A DNA stretch of 64,000 nucleotides, taken from NCBI RefSeq assembly GCF_002954775.1, contig NZ_PJME01000049.1, forward strand, positions 1 through 64,000. Direction: 5' to 3'. Below the pieces are notes generated by a model. It searched no databases. It had not been told where the DNA came from and worked only from the letters and a program-made list of their open reading frames with translations. The position numbers and the translations under genes were made by a program. This document shows positions 7,855 through 15,118 of the stretch, in pieces. Source of the DNA: Streptomyces geranii (lineage in GTDB: Bacteria > Actinomycetota > Actinomycetes > Streptomycetales > Streptomycetaceae). Every line of letters begins with the position of its first letter. The first letter of the stretch is position 1.

Positions 7855-7890
7855 GGGCCCCGACGGCACAGCACCATGCCGCCGGGGCCC
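7855..7890. terminator. tig terminator hairpin
   Basis: GGGCCCC (7855-7861) pairs with GGGGCCC (7884-7890), extended inward by CGGCA/TGCCG, with a short loop. It lies 33 bases after the tig stop. Confidence 0.7.
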
Positions 7891-7923
7891 ATCGTCATCT
7901 CCGTTCACGGCGACGCGCCCCAA

Positions 7924-7970
7924 AGGGGCGCGGGGAACTGCGCGACAAGCCACGACGGACCAGCACCCGA
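7924..7970. repeat. Intergenic GGGGCGCGGGGAACTGCGCGA repeat, copy 1
   Basis: The sequence AGGGGCGCGGGGAACTGCG and the following CGAC.AGCCAC...ACCAGCACCC recur, with few changes, at 15017-15060. Both follow terminator hairpins. A GGGGCGCAGCCCC hairpin follows at about 8012-8024. I recall this as a common Streptomyces intergenic element of unknown function. Confidence 0.7.
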
Positions 7971-8098
7971 CCACTACCGGCGGAGCCACGGCGAGACGCG
8001 GCAGGGGGCCCGGGGCGCAGCCCCGTGACGCTCACCGAAACCCCGCCCACGACACAGCCGACCCGCACCGGAAACCCTGCTCAACCCAGCGGAGCGCA

Positions 8099-8114
8099 TG
8101 CGCTCACAGCGAAC
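8099..8114 (+). promoter_or_regulatory. ClgR-like operator upstream of clpP1
   Basis: CGCT-CACA-GCG at 8101-8111, continuing as GCGAAC, matches the CGCT-N4-GCG core with following NAC that is established for the actinobacterial activator ClgR at clp and lon promoters. It lies about 50 bases before a TAGGGT -10 candidate (8153-8158), a fitting distance for an activator site upstream of -35. Confidence 0.6.
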
Positions 8115-8152
8115 AGTTCCTTTCCCGGGATTCCCCGGAGGGACCCGCGCGT

Positions 8153-8158
8153 TAGGGT
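8153..8158 (+). promoter_or_regulatory. Candidate clpP1P2 -10 box
   Basis: TAGGGT, with a weak TTCCCC 16 bases upstream (8131-8136), would start transcription near 8165 and leave about a 105-base leader before clpP1 at 8270. Confidence 0.4.
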
Positions 8159-8269
8159 CCATGAGTACGAGGGCAGGGGAGTCCCCGAATAACCGCCGGA
8201 CGGCCCCACGCCCCGGCAGAACACGTGAGACGGCCCGGCGCCGTCGTAAGACGAGCAGGTGGATACGAC

Positions 8270-8890
8270 GTGACGAATCTGATGCCTTCCGCCGCCGGCG
8301 AGCCTTCCATCGGCGGTGGCCTCGGCGACCAGGTCTACAACCGGCTGCTCAACGAGCGGATCATCTTCCTCGGCCAGCCGGTCGACGACGACATCGCGAA
8401 CAAGATCACCGCGCAGCTGCTGCTTCTCGCCGCAGCTGACCCGGACAAGGACATCAACCTCTACATCAACAGCCCCGGCGGCTCGATCACGGCCGGTATG
8501 GCGATCTACGACACCATGCAGTTCATCAAGAACGACGTGATGACGATCGCCATGGGCCTCGCCGCCTCCATGGGCCAGTTCCTGCTCAGCGCGGGTACAC
8601 CCGGCAAGCGCTTCGCGCTGCCGAACGCCGAGATCCTGATCCACCAGCCCTCCGCCGGCCTCGCCGGTTCGGCCTCGGACATCAAGATCCACGCCGAGCG
8701 GCTGCTGCACACCAAGAAGCGCATGGCCGAGCTGACGGCGCAGCACACCGGCCAGACCGTCGAGCAGGTCACCCGGGACTCGGACCGCGACCGCTGGTTC
8801 GACCCCGAGGAGGCCAAGGCGTACGGCCTCATCGACGACGTCATCGCCACGGCCGCCGGCATCCCGGGCGGCGGCGGCACAGGGGTGTAA
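8270..8890 (+). CDS. clpP1: ATP-dependent Clp protease proteolytic subunit 1
   Basis: A 206-residue ClpP serine peptidase. Catalytic triad by alignment: Ser100 in MGLAASMGQ, His125 in ILIHQPS and Asp174 in DSDRDR. The SPGGS motif (oxyanion region) is at 68-72. ClpP1 and ClpP2 form a mixed 14-mer barrel fed by ClpX or ClpC. I chose GTG 8270 because CAGGTGG sits seven bases before it and the protein then begins TNLMPSAAGEPSIGG as in other Streptomyces; an in-frame ATG at 8225 would add 15 unlikely residues. In Streptomyces, loss of ClpP1 blocks aerial mycelium formation and ClgR activates the operon; both are established knowledge. Confidence 0.97.
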   Translation: MTNLMPSAAGEPSIGGGLGDQVYNRLLNERIIFLGQPVDDDIANKITAQLLLLAAADPDKDINLYINSPGGSITAGMAIYDTMQFIKNDVMTIAMGLAASMGQFLLSAGTPGKRFALPNAEILIHQPSAGLAGSASDIKIHAERLLHTKKRMAELTAQHTGQTVEQVTRDSDRDRWFDPEEAKAYGLIDDVIATAAGIPGGGGTGV

Positions 8891-8940
8891 GCGCCCTCAA
8901 CGCCCTCCAGCCCCCGCCTAAGCCCCTTTCAGGAGACATC

Positions 8941-9639
8941 GTGAACGACTTCCCCGGCAGCGGCCTCTACGACCGTACGAGGGCGGCACAGGCCGCCCAG
9001 GCGCAGTACACCGGCCCCAGCGCCGAATCGCGCTACGTCATCCCGCGCTTCGTCGAGCGCACCTCGCAGGGCGTGCGTGAGTACGACCCGTACGCGAAGC
9101 TCTTCGAGGAGCGCGTGATCTTCCTCGGCGTGCAGATCGACGACGCCTCCGCCAACGACGTCATGGCACAGCTCCTGTGCCTGGAGTCGATGGACCCCGA
9201 CCGGGACATCTCGGTCTACATCAACAGCCCCGGCGGCTCGTTCACGGCCCTCACGGCCATCTACGACACGATGCAGTTCGTGAAGCCGGACGTCCAGACG
9301 GTCTGCATGGGCCAGGCGGCCTCCGCCGCCGCGATCCTCCTCGCGGCCGGTACGCCGGGCAAGCGCATGGCACTGCCCAACGCGCGCGTGCTGATCCACC
9401 AGCCCTACAGCGAGACCGGTCGCGGCCAGGTCTCCGACCTGGAGATCGCGGCCAACGAGATCCTCCGGATGCGTGCCCAGCTGGAGGACATGCTGGCCAG
9501 GCACTCCACCACGCCGATCGAGAAGATCCGCGAGGACATCGAGCGCGACAAGATCCTCACGGCCGAGGACGCGCTGGCGTACGGCCTGATCGATCAGATC
9601 ATCTCCACCCGCAAGATGAACAACGCAAGCGTCCGCTGA
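8941..9639 (+). CDS. clpP2: ATP-dependent Clp protease proteolytic subunit 2
   Basis: A 232-residue ClpP paralogue, 50 bases after clpP1 and surely in the same operon, with an AGGAGA site before the GTG. Triad: Ser128 (GQAASAAA), His153 (VLIHQPY) and Asp203 (DIERDK); SPGGS at 96-100. The N-terminal extension of about 35 residues is longer than in ClpP1 and is partly a propeptide in related proteins. It is the partner ring of ClpP1 in the protease. Confidence 0.97.
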   Translation: MNDFPGSGLYDRTRAAQAAQAQYTGPSAESRYVIPRFVERTSQGVREYDPYAKLFEERVIFLGVQIDDASANDVMAQLLCLESMDPDRDISVYINSPGGSFTALTAIYDTMQFVKPDVQTVCMGQAASAAAILLAAGTPGKRMALPNARVLIHQPYSETGRGQVSDLEIAANEILRMRAQLEDMLARHSTTPIEKIREDIERDKILTAEDALAYGLIDQIISTRKMNNASVR

Positions 9640-9707
9640 CGTACTGGTAGACGTACCGGCAGACGTGAAAGCTGTATCGTCTGCCGCCCCTTGGCACGGT
9701 TCCACTC

Positions 9708-9729
9708 GGTGCACGACTGGTGCACGACA
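9708..9729. repeat. Tandem 11-bp repeat upstream of clpX
   Basis: GGTGCACGACT (9708-9718) is followed directly by GGTGCACGACA (9719-9729). It lies in the 206-bp clpP2-clpX gap, about 120 bases before clpX, so it could be a control site. No other clear feature is seen in this gap. Confidence 0.6.
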
Positions 9730-9845
9730 AAGTGAACCGCGCCAAGGGGGGCCCGAACGGGGGGCCCGGCAAGGTACCGTCGGACATAAGGCAGCACCAG
9801 GAGTCGCTGGACCTAGGCGTCTCCCAGGCGAAGGGGAAGCACACC

Positions 9846-11132
9846 GTGGCACGCATCGGTGACGGCGGCGATCTGCTCAAGTGCTCGTTCTGTGGCAAGA
9901 GCCAGAAGCAGGTCAAGAAGCTCATCGCAGGCCCCGGTGTGTACATCTGCGACGAGTGCATCGATCTCTGCAACGAGATCATCGAGGAAGAACTCGCGGA
10001 GACCAGCGAGGTCAGGTGGGAGGAACTCCCCAAGCCCCGCGAGATCTACGAGTTCCTCGAGGGGTACGTGGTCGGTCAGGAGTCGGCCAAGAAGGCCCTG
10101 TCCGTCGCGGTGTACAACCACTACAAGCGGGTCCAGGCCGGTGAGAACAGCGGCGGCCAAAGCCGTGACGACGCCATCGAGTTGGCGAAGTCCAACATCC
10201 TCCTGCTGGGCCCCACGGGCTCCGGCAAGACCCTCCTCGCGCAGACCCTCGCGCGCATGCTCAACGTCCCGTTCGCCATCGCCGACGCGACGGCGCTGAC
10301 GGAGGCCGGGTATGTCGGCGAGGACGTCGAGAACATCCTGCTGAAGCTGATCCAGGCGGCGGACTACGACGTCAAGAAGGCCGAGACCGGGATCATCTAC
10401 ATCGACGAGATCGACAAGGTCGCGCGGAAGAGTGAAAACCCGTCGATCACGCGTGACGTGTCCGGCGAGGGCGTCCAGCAGGCCCTGCTGAAGATTCTCG
10501 AAGGCACCACGGCCTCCGTACCCCCGCAGGGCGGACGCAAGCACCCGCACCAGGAGTTCATCCAGATCGACACGACGAACGTCCTGTTCATCGTGGGCGG
10601 CGCCTTCGCGGGCCTGGAGAAACTCGTCGAGTCCCGCGCGGGTGCCAAGGGGATCGGCTTCGGCGCCACGATCCGCTCCAAGAAGGAGCTGGAGGCGAAG
10701 GACCGCTTCGAGGACGTCATGCCCGAGGACCTGGTGAAGTTCGGCATGATCCCCGAGTTCATCGGCCGCCTCCCGGTCATCACGTCCGTGCACAACCTCG
10801 ACCGCGAGGCACTCCTCCAGATCCTGGTCGAGCCGCGCAACGCGCTCATCAAGCAGTACCAGCGCCTCTTCGAACTCGACGGCGTGGAGCTGGACTTCGA
10901 GCGCGAGGCCCTGGAGGCCATCGCCGACCAGGCGATCCTGCGCCAGACCGGCGCCCGCGGCCTGCGCGCCATCATGGAGGAGGTCCTCCAGGCGGTGATG
11001 TACGAGGTCCCGTCCCGCAAGGACGTGGCCCGGGTCGTCATCACGGCGGACGTCGTCCTGTCGAACGTGAACCCGACCCTGATCCCGAGGGACGCGCGAG
11101 GGCGCGGCCCGGGCGAGCAGAAGACGGCGTAA
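9846..11132 (+). CDS. clpX: Clp protease ATP-binding subunit ClpX
   Basis: A 428-residue AAA+ unfoldase. N-terminal zinc domain with Cys13, Cys16, Cys35 and Cys38; Walker A GPTGSGKT at 122-129; pore loop GYVG at 155-158; Walker B IIYIDE near 183-188; ClpP-contacting and sensor-2 regions follow. It recognises tagged substrates, unfolds them and threads them into ClpP1P2. GTG 9846 begins MARIGDGGDLLKCSFC as in other actinobacteria and has GAAGGGGA before it. An in-frame ATG at 9720 would add 42 residues that look non-coding. It probably has its own promoter in the 206-bp gap. Confidence 0.97.
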   Translation: MARIGDGGDLLKCSFCGKSQKQVKKLIAGPGVYICDECIDLCNEIIEEELAETSEVRWEELPKPREIYEFLEGYVVGQESAKKALSVAVYNHYKRVQAGENSGGQSRDDAIELAKSNILLLGPTGSGKTLLAQTLARMLNVPFAIADATALTEAGYVGEDVENILLKLIQAADYDVKKAETGIIYIDEIDKVARKSENPSITRDVSGEGVQQALLKILEGTTASVPPQGGRKHPHQEFIQIDTTNVLFIVGGAFAGLEKLVESRAGAKGIGFGATIRSKKELEAKDRFEDVMPEDLVKFGMIPEFIGRLPVITSVHNLDREALLQILVEPRNALIKQYQRLFELDGVELDFEREALEAIADQAILRQTGARGLRAIMEEVLQAVMYEVPSRKDVARVVITADVVLSNVNPTLIPRDARGRGPGEQKTA

Positions 11133-11153
11133 CAGCAGCGCATTTCCGTACGA

Positions 11154-11195
11154 CTGCGGAGGGGCCCCGGTCAACAGACCGGGGCCCCTCCGCAG
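11154..11195. terminator. Strong bidirectional terminator after clpX
   Basis: A perfect 19-bp stem (11154-11172 with 11177-11195) closed by an AACA loop, 22 bases after the clpX stop and just beyond the stop of the convergent gene. Confidence 0.85.
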
Positions 11196-11207
11196 TTGGA
11201 GCCGGTG

Positions 11208-12194
11208 TCAGGCCTTGACGCGCACGTCCGCGCGGAGCTTGGCGGCGAGTTCGGCCGCCTCCTCCATGGTGGAGGCCTTGCCCGAGGCCAGCGAGGCGAG
11301 GTCGTACGTCAGGACGTAGCTGAGCGTGCTGTGGTCGCCCCAGATGCAGAACGGCATCTTCGTCGTCGTACCCGACTCAGTGCTCTCGATCTGCTGGCAC
11401 TTCATGATGCCGTTCTCGAAGCCGGCCGGCGTGAACTCCTGCGGGCTGCCCACGAGTTTGCCGTCGTCGGCGGAAGTGCCCTTCGCGGACTCCGACTTCA
11501 TCTGGGCGAACATCGCGTCGACGACCTTTTCCGGGTCGTCGATCGTGCCGTACACCCCGGCGAACATCAGGGTCTTGGCGGTGAGGCTCTCGCCCGAGGC
11601 GTACACGGCGCTGATGTCCTTGGGGTTCTCGACCCCCCAGGCCTCGGCGTCCTTGATCTCGTCCTCGCTCAGCCCGTCGGCCGCCGAGTCCCCGCTCTTC
11701 TTGTACTCGCCGCCGAGCACGGTCGCGGGCGCCGTCAGCTTGTGCGCGCCGTCGTCGGCGATGGCGGACCCGCCGCCCGAGCCGCCGTCGGTGCCGAGCA
11801 CGAACCACGCCCCCACGGCGATGGCGGCCACGACGGCCACCGACCCGAGGACGATCGCGGTGGTCTTCTTCTTGCCGCCACCGGGCGGCGGCTGCGGAAC
11901 CCCGTACGGGGCCTGGCCGTACGGCGGCTGCTGCTGGCCGTACGGGTTCGGCGCACCCTGCGGAGCGCCCTGCTGCGGATAGCCGTACCCGGGCTGCGGG
12001 GGAGCCTGCTGCGGATAGCCGTAACCCGGCTGCGGGGGCGCCTGCTGGGGGTAGCCGTAGCCGGGCTGGGGAGCCGTCGGAGGGCCCGGAGGTGCCTGGG
12101 GCGGCTGGCCGTAAGGACCCGACTGGGCCGGCTGCCCGTATGGTCCGGGCTGCTGCGGCTGCTCGCCGTACGGGCCCGGCTGGTTGTGGCTCAT
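11208..12194 (-). CDS. Single-pass membrane protein with Pro/Gln/Gly/Tyr-rich cytoplasmic domain
   Basis: A 328-residue protein of unknown function. Residues 1-108 are low-complexity, with several GPYGQ units followed by three tandem 12-residue repeats (PGYGYPQQAPPQ, 44-79). A KKK triplet precedes a membrane helix at about 112-133. The remaining 195 residues form an extracytoplasmic domain with a GTTTKMPFCIWGD segment and several Lys/Asp/Glu patches. The layout (disordered cytoplasmic tail, one helix, small external domain) recurs in many Streptomyces surface proteins, some lipid- or wall-associated. It is convergent with clpX and divergent from valS. No enzymatic motif is visible. Confidence 0.75.
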   Translation of the reverse strand: MSHNQPGPYGEQPQQPGPYGQPAQSGPYGQPPQAPPGPPTAPQPGYGYPQQAPPQPGYGYPQQAPPQPGYGYPQQGAPQGAPNPYGQQQPPYGQAPYGVPQPPPGGGKKKTTAIVLGSVAVVAAIAVGAWFVLGTDGGSGGGSAIADDGAHKLTAPATVLGGEYKKSGDSAADGLSEDEIKDAEAWGVENPKDISAVYASGESLTAKTLMFAGVYGTIDDPEKVVDAMFAQMKSESAKGTSADDGKLVGSPQEFTPAGFENGIMKCQQIESTESGTTTKMPFCIWGDHSTLSYVLTYDLASLASGKASTMEEAAELAAKLRADVRVKA

Positions 12195-12319
12195 CTCTGG
12201 GTTCCCCTCCAGAATGCTTATGTGTTCCTGACATCCTCGCGCAGGCCGGGCGCCCGAGTTGCCCCGGGTGTGCCACCGTTACGAAAGAAACGTGTTTCGG
12301 GACACGGCCGTGACGCCCC

Positions 12320-12325
12320 TAAACT
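12320..12325 (+). promoter_or_regulatory. -10 box of a leaderless valS transcript
   Basis: TAAACT, exactly six bases before GTG 12332. With a start site about seven bases after the hexamer, the mRNA would begin at the start codon. No ribosome site or T-box structure is seen before valS. Confidence 0.6.
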
Positions 12326-12331
12326 GACCGG

Positions 12332-14956
12332 GTGACCGAGAACGCTCAGCAGCAGCCACCAGCGCCCACTACCGAACTGCCGACCCAGTACGCGCCGGCC
12401 GAGGTAGAGGGGCCGCTGTACGAGCGCTGGGTGGACCGGGGTTACTTCGCCGCCGACGCGAAGAGCGACAAGCCCGCGTACACGATCGTCATCCCGCCAC
12501 CGAACGTCACGGGCTCCCTCCACCTGGGCCACGCCTTCCAGCACACGCTCATGGACGCCCTCACCCGCCGCAAGCGCATGCAGGGCTACGAGTCGCTCTG
12601 GCTCCCCGGCATGGACCACGCGGGCATCGCCACCCAGAACAAGGTCGAGCAGCAGCTCGCCGAGGAGGGCAAGTCCCGCCACGACCTGGGCCGCGAGGAG
12701 TTCGTGGACCGGGTCTGGCAGTGGAAGGAGGAGTACGGCGGCAAGATCCTCGGCCAGATGCGCCGCCTCGGCGACGGCGTCGACTGGAGCCGCGAACGCT
12801 TCACGATGGACGAGGGCCTCTCCAAGGCCGTCCAGACGATCTTCAAGCGGCTGTACGACGACGAGTTGATCTACCGCGCCGAGCGGATCATCAACTGGTG
12901 TCCGCGGTGTCTCACGGCGATCTCGGACATCGAGGTCGACTACCAGGACGACGACGGCGAACTCGTCTCCATCAAGTACGGCGAGGGCGAGGACACGGTC
13001 GTCGTCGCGACGACCCGCGCCGAGACGATGCTCGGCGACACCGCCGTCGCGGTCCACCCGGACGACGAGCGGTACGCCCACCTCATCGGCAAGCAGATCA
13101 AGCTCCCGCTGACCAACCGCACGATCCCGGTCGTCGCGGACACCCACGTCGACCCCGAGTTCGGCACCGGCGCGGTCAAGGTCACCCCGGCCCACGACCC
13201 GAACGACTTCGCCATCGGCCAGCGCCACAACCTCGACTCCATGACCGTCATGGACGAGCGCGGCATCATCACCGTCCACGGCCCCTTCCAGGGCCTGGAC
13301 CGTTTCGAGGCCCGCTCCACGATCGTCAACGCGCTGCGCGAGCAGGGCCGGATCGTCGCCGAGAAGCGCCCGTACGTCCACTCCGTGGGCCACTGCTCCC
13401 GCTGCAAGACGACCGTCGAGCCCCGCCTCTCGATGCAGTGGTGGGTCAAGGTCGAGCCGCTCGCCAAGGCCGCCGGTGACGCGGTCCGCGACGGCCGGGT
13501 CAGGATCCACCCGCAGGACATGTCGAAGCGCTACTTCGACTGGGTCGACAACATGCACGACTGGTGCATCTCGCGCCAGCTGTGGTGGGGCCACCGCATT
13601 CCGGTCTGGTACGGCCCGGACGGCGAGACGGTCTGCGTCGGCCCCGACGACGAGACCCCGACCGGCGAGGGCTGGACGCAGGACGAGGACGTCCTCGACA
13701 CCTGGTTCTCCTCCGGCCTTTGGCCGTTCTCCACGCTCGGCTGGCCCGAACAGACCCCGGACCTGGAGAAGTTCTACAAGACCGACGTCCTGCTCACCGG
13801 CCACGACATCATCTTCTTCTGGGTCGCCCGGATGATGATGTTCGGCCTCTACGCGATGGACGGCGAAGTCCCCTTCCACACCATCGCGTTGACCGGACTC
13901 GTCCGCGACGAGTTCGGCAAGAAGATGTCGAAGTCCAACCCCAACGCGGTGGACCCCCTCGACTGGATGGACAAGTACGGCTCGGACGCCGTCCGCTTCA
14001 CCCTGGCCAAGGGCGCCAACCCGGGCGCGGACGTCCCGATCGGCGAGGACTGGGTCCAGGCGTCCCGCAACTTCACCAACAAGATCTGGAACGCCACCCG
14101 CTTCGCCCTGATGAACGGCGCCACGGTCGAGGGCGAACTCCCGCCCGTGGAGCGGCTGTCGGCGACGGACCGCTGGATCCTGTCCCGCCTCAACAAGACC
14201 GTGGCGGACATCGACGCGTTCTACGACGACTACCAGTTCGCGAAGCTCAGCGAGTCGCTGTACCACTTCGCGTGGGACGAGGTCTTCGACTGGTACGTCG
14301 AGCTGTCCAAGACCACCTTCTTCGCGGGCGGCGAGCAGGCGAAGGTCTCCGGCCGCGTCCTCGGCGAGGTCCTCGACGTGATGCTGCGGGTCCTGCACCC
14401 GGTCGTCCCGTTCGTCACCGAGACCCTGTGGACGACGCTGACGGGCGGCGAGACCCTGGTCACCGCCGACTGGCCGTCCGACAGCGGCTTCCGCGACGAC
14501 GCCGCCGAGAAGGAGATCGAGCTGGTCCAGCGGGTCGTCACCGAGGTCCGCCGGTTCCGCAAGGACCAGGGCCTGAAGGACGGCCAGAAGGTCCCCGCCC
14601 GCCTCACCCTCGACGGCACACCCCTGGCCGCACACGAACCGGCCATCCGCCAGCTCCTCCGCCTCCAGCCGGAGGGTGAGGGCTTCGCGGCCACGGCCAC
14701 CCTCCCGGTCGCCGGCGCCACGGTCGCCCTCGACCTCTCCGGCACGATCGACGTCCCGGCGGAACGCAAGCGCCTCGCGAAGGACCTGGCGGCAGCGGAG
14801 AAGGAACGCCAGCAGGCAGAGGCCAAACTCGGCAACGAGGCCTTCCTGGCAAAGGCCCCGGACCAGGTGGTCGACAAGATCAAGGCCCGCCTGACAAAGG
14901 CGGACGAGGACATCACCCGCATCCAGACCCAGCTGGAGAGCCTGCCCCAGGCGTAG
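12332..14956 (+). CDS. valS: Valyl-tRNA synthetase
   Basis: An 874-residue class Ia synthetase that charges tRNA-Val. The HIGH motif appears as HLGH at residues 64-67 after PPPNVTGS. A CP1 editing domain follows (about 200-330, with GTGAVKVTPAHDPNDF). KMSKS is at 531-535, then an anticodon-binding helical domain (about 610-770), and the C-terminal coiled-coil arm typical of ValRS (about 810-874, Ala/Lys/Glu-rich). Length is normal. The start codon appears to be the 5' end of the transcript. It is followed by a strong terminator. Confidence 0.97.
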   Translation: MTENAQQQPPAPTTELPTQYAPAEVEGPLYERWVDRGYFAADAKSDKPAYTIVIPPPNVTGSLHLGHAFQHTLMDALTRRKRMQGYESLWLPGMDHAGIATQNKVEQQLAEEGKSRHDLGREEFVDRVWQWKEEYGGKILGQMRRLGDGVDWSRERFTMDEGLSKAVQTIFKRLYDDELIYRAERIINWCPRCLTAISDIEVDYQDDDGELVSIKYGEGEDTVVVATTRAETMLGDTAVAVHPDDERYAHLIGKQIKLPLTNRTIPVVADTHVDPEFGTGAVKVTPAHDPNDFAIGQRHNLDSMTVMDERGIITVHGPFQGLDRFEARSTIVNALREQGRIVAEKRPYVHSVGHCSRCKTTVEPRLSMQWWVKVEPLAKAAGDAVRDGRVRIHPQDMSKRYFDWVDNMHDWCISRQLWWGHRIPVWYGPDGETVCVGPDDETPTGEGWTQDEDVLDTWFSSGLWPFSTLGWPEQTPDLEKFYKTDVLLTGHDIIFFWVARMMMFGLYAMDGEVPFHTIALTGLVRDEFGKKMSKSNPNAVDPLDWMDKYGSDAVRFTLAKGANPGADVPIGEDWVQASRNFTNKIWNATRFALMNGATVEGELPPVERLSATDRWILSRLNKTVADIDAFYDDYQFAKLSESLYHFAWDEVFDWYVELSKTTFFAGGEQAKVSGRVLGEVLDVMLRVLHPVVPFVTETLWTTLTGGETLVTADWPSDSGFRDDAAEKEIELVQRVVTEVRRFRKDQGLKDGQKVPARLTLDGTPLAAHEPAIRQLLRLQPEGEGFAATATLPVAGATVALDLSGTIDVPAERKRLAKDLAAAEKERQQAEAKLGNEAFLAKAPDQVVDKIKARLTKADEDITRIQTQLESLPQA

Positions 14957-14970
14957 GGGTTTCTACGGCA

Positions 14971-15008
14971 CGAGGGCGCCCGGAGCTGTGAAGCTCCGGG
15001 CGCCCTCG
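14971..15008. terminator. valS terminator
   Basis: A perfect 17-bp stem (14971-14987 with 14992-15008) with a GTGA loop, 15 bases after the valS stop. Confidence 0.85.
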
Positions 15009-15016
15009 TCGCCGTC

Positions 15017-15060
15017 AGGGGCGCGGGGAACTGCGCGACCAGCCACAACGCACCCGCACC
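15017..15060. repeat. Intergenic GGGGCGCGGGGAACTGCGCGA repeat, copy 2
   Basis: Near-identical to 7924-7970, in the same orientation, and again placed directly after a terminator hairpin. Confidence 0.7.
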
Positions 15061-15105
15061 CGCCAACGAAACCCCCACCACCCCACCCCATGGGCGCCCC
15101 CTCCG

Positions 15106-15111
15106 TAGACT
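15106..15111 (+). promoter_or_regulatory. -10 box of a leaderless folC transcript
   Basis: TAGACT, seven bases before GTG 15119. There is no purine-rich ribosome site between. Confidence 0.5.
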
Positions 15112-15118
15112 GACCCCC

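Noticed and set aside
5980..7989. A 669-residue reverse frame opposite tig that also crosses tRNA-Pro
   Set aside because: It includes a tRNA gene and the tig terminator; composition is that of an antisense shadow.
12195..12331. T-box or leader-peptide control before valS
   Set aside because: The 137-bp gap has no specifier-type stem, no Val-rich short frame and no terminator, and the -10 box points to a leaderless mRNA.
12218..14635. Long reverse frame opposite valS
   Set aside because: Antisense shadow of the high third-position GC; no domain, and the sense frame holds all ValRS motifs.
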